A model generated the notes under the pieces. That model worked only from the letters and a program-made list of their open reading frames with translations. It did not search any database and was not told the origin of the DNA. Both the position numbers and the translations under genes were made by a program. A stretch of DNA of 7,624 bases from Methylovulum sp. (GTDB lineage Bacteria > Pseudomonadota > Gammaproteobacteria > Methylococcales > Methylomonadaceae): positions 1-7,624 of the forward strand of contig SCST01000603.1 of assembly GCA_004299465.1 (NCBI GenBank), written 5' to 3'. This document shows, one piece after another, positions 6,695-7,624 of this stretch; the first letter of the stretch is position 1; the number at the start of each line of letters is the position of its first letter.

Positions 6695-6722
6695 ATCGTA
6701 TTAAGGATTAATAGAATGTTAA
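6695..6722 (-). promoter_or_regulatory. Promoter candidate for the small membrane protein
   Basis: On the minus strand TTAACA (6722-6717) and TACGAT (6700-6695) are separated by 16 bases. This resembles a sigma-70 promoter (five and four of six consensus bases) and would give a leader of about 30 bases before ATG 6657. The region is A/T rich, so chance matches are possible. Confidence 0.35.
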
Positions 6723-6763
6723 AAAATAACGTTTGAAACTTTAAAATGGGCTTAATTGCGAAG

Positions 6764-6803
6764 GCCTGGCGATTGCCGGGAGTTGATCCGGCTTACGCCA
6801 GGC
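6764..6803. repeat. 40-bp interrupted palindrome, REP-like
   Basis: The outer arms GCCTGGCG (6764-6771) and CGCCAGGC (6796-6803) are perfect complements. The inner arms GCCGG (6775-6779) and CCGGC (6788-6792) are also perfect. They are separated by a symmetric 3x3 internal loop and an 8-base apical loop. Thirteen base pairs in 40 bases with a G+C-rich stem is well beyond chance expectation in an otherwise A/T-rich spacer. It resembles REP-type extragenic palindromes in size and form, but no second copy is visible here. No T run follows, so it is not a standard terminator. Confidence 0.6.
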
Positions 6804-6833
6804 TATGGGCGGACAGGTTCATTCAAGAAGCTT

Positions 6834-6967
6834 GTTTTAATGTAGCTATTCAGCCCCTTGCTGTAGGGCGTGCCGCGCGCCATCAACAGACTGGCACGTT
6901 ATCCACGCGCCGGAGAAGGCGCGCGCAGCACGCATCAGGCAAGGATCTGAACAGTTACGGTTTTAAT
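6834..6967. repeat. 8-bp direct repeat flanking the MITE-like element
   Basis: GTTTTAAT occurs at 6834-6841 and again at 6960-6967. The left copy abuts the inverted-repeat element exactly. The right copy is one base (G6959) beyond the last paired base. This is the pattern of a target-site duplication made on insertion, apart from the one-base offset. Confidence 0.6.
6842..6959. mobile_element. MITE-like non-autonomous element, IS66-type ends
   Basis: About 118 bp bounded by long imperfect inverted repeats. The left arm 6842-6881 starts GTAGCTATTCAG. The right arm 6918-6958, read on the minus strand, starts GTAACTGTTCAG. The arms also share CCTTGC, GCGTGC and CGCGCGCC in the same order, with about 32 matches in roughly 43 aligned positions. 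A 36-base centre holds part of a second hairpin, CGCGCC-GGAGAA-GGCGCG (6906-6923), which competes with the long pairing. The flanking 8-bp repeat GTTTTAAT supports insertion. IS66-family elements are known for GTAA-type ends and 8-bp target duplications, so a miniature derivative mobilised by an IS66 transposase is the best guess. It encodes no transposase. An ERIC- or Correia-like structured repeat is an alternative. Confidence 0.62.
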
Positions 6968-7184
6968 ATGTGGCATAAATGGTGCTTTCTTGAGCTTCTT
7001 TACAATACCCTCCTTTGGGTGCTTACTGCGTTAACATATTATTAATGCGCTTGATAAAGTCAGCCGATGATGCGGGGCTTGTCCCGTTTAAATAGTTGCG
7101 GCAGAACCCTTCGAATTACATTAAATCAAGTAACGCTGCAGCTTCACCCGCTTGGTCGTTAACAAAAACCTATATTAAAACCTA
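6968..7184. other. Intergenic region without a supported gene
   Basis: No convincing gene is seen. A small hairpin CGGG-GCTTGT-CCCG (7073-7086) followed by TTTAAAT could be a weak plus-strand terminator. Near the next gene, TTGGTC (7152-7157) and TATTAA (7173-7178) are spaced 15 apart, a poor promoter candidate. ACCC/GGGT near 7009-7022 is another very short inverted repeat of no clear meaning. Confidence 0.35.
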
Positions 7185-7624
7185 ATGAATTGTTGCCAGT
7201 TTCCTCTTAGCCCTTATCCGGTAGAACTCTCACGAAAGGATTTTCACCTGATGGCTAAGGTTGTATGTTTGTTGCATAGACTCAGTGAAAATAACGCTTA
7301 TCGGATATTACTTGAGGACAGCCTGCCGATCGCCGCAAAACTGGATTCAGGACATCATGCCGTCATGATGGGATATGACTTCCATCTGGGCGAATCCGGT
7401 CCAAAGCTTATTGAAGTGAATACCAATGCCGGTGGCGCCTGGTTTGCTTATTTGTGCGCCAATCCTTCGGCAAGCCGTTTTAGCGGGCGTTTTGGAAACC
7501 GGCTGCTGAGTTCTTTTTTAACGGATTATGCGTTGTTCAAACGCGATATCGATGCCCGCCCTGAAACTATCGTGATTCTTGACGCCTTTCCCGAGACACA
7601 ATTTCTTTATCCGGAAATGCAGGT
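7185..7624 (+). CDS. N-terminal part of an unrecognised, ATP-grasp-like protein (cut by window end)
   Basis: The frame is open to the window end, giving 146 visible residues. The first ATG after the upstream in-frame stop (7176-7178) is at 7185. Counting from it, the protein has a helical N-terminus (PYPVELSRKDFHLMAKVVCLLHRL, 10-33), then GYDFHL (63-68) and LIEVNTNAGG (75-84). The GYDFHL...LIExNTNAGG pattern recalls a family of uncharacterised bacterial proteins. The E-x-N pair is like the metal and nucleotide site of ATP-grasp enzymes. Its early position is closer to glutathionylspermidine-synthase-like layouts than to typical C-terminal ATP-grasp sites, which is inference. ATG 7251 has a better ribosome site (AAAGGA at 7235-7240) but would cut into the predicted first helix, so 7185 is preferred. 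No substrate can be assigned. Confidence 0.72.
   Translation, partial: MNCCQFPLSPYPVELSRKDFHLMAKVVCLLHRLSENNAYRILLEDSLPIAAKLDSGHHAVMMGYDFHLGESGPKLIEVNTNAGGAWFAYLCANPSASRFSGRFGNRLLSSFLTDYALFKRDIDARPETIVILDAFPETQFLYPEMQ

Noticed and set aside
6761..6835. A tRNA-like fold around the 40-bp palindrome
   Set aside because: A GGTTCATTC sequence follows, but no acceptor stem, anticodon arm or complete T arm can be drawn.
6746..7045. A 99-codon plus-strand frame as a real gene
   Set aside because: It runs through the palindrome and the MITE-like element, has an Arg-rich stretch from G+C-rich repeats, no ribosome site and no recognisable similarity.

Overview
The window fits a gammaproteobacterial chromosome. 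HemE aligns without gaps to my memory of the E. coli enzyme, with the same residue numbering. The pairing of a copper-type DUF411/CopG protein with heme synthesis, plus several secreted proteins, would suit a Methylococcales-type methanotroph, but that placement is inference and no rRNA or methane-oxidation gene is present to confirm it.

Layout. 1-196 is a leader without a confident gene. It holds an A-rich 12-bp palindrome and a weak promoter candidate. 197-1261 (+) is hemE, followed after 19 bp by a periplasmic DUF411/CopG-type copper protein (1281-1733, +), probably co-transcribed. 1734-1961 is a gene-free convergent spacer packed with overlapping inverted repeats. 1962-3968 (-) encodes a 668-aa RTX calcium-binding protein with a C-terminal 'bluetail' type domain, probably exported by type I secretion. 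4101-6200 (-) encodes a 699-aa secreted protein: signal peptide, (beta/alpha)8-like barrel, then alternating DxDxDG-type calcium loops and two CBM2-like modules. 6286-6657 (-) is a small four-helix membrane protein resembling a fragment of heme-copper oxidase subunit I. 6658-7184 has no convincing gene. It holds a 40-bp interrupted palindrome (6764-6803) and a 118-bp MITE-like element (6842-6959) with roughly 40-bp inverted arms and an 8-bp flanking direct repeat. 7185 to the window end (+) is the start of an unrecognised protein with an ATP-grasp-like GYDFHL / LIEVNTNAGG signature.

How the genes relate. hemE and the DUF411 gene look like one transcription unit linking tetrapyrrole synthesis with copper handling in the cell envelope. 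The three minus-strand genes are collinear but separated by 61-317 bp including non-coding gaps, so each may have its own promoter. Two of them (RTX and barrel-CBM2) are extracellular, calcium-dependent proteins by sequence and could act at the cell surface in adhesion or polysaccharide contact. The barrel-CBM2 gene is visibly richer in G+C than its neighbours. The most distinctive non-coding finding is the MITE-like element. Its ends (GTAG/GTAA) and 8-bp repeat match what is known of the IS66 family, although the right-hand repeat is displaced by one base. No complete new multi-gene system was found.
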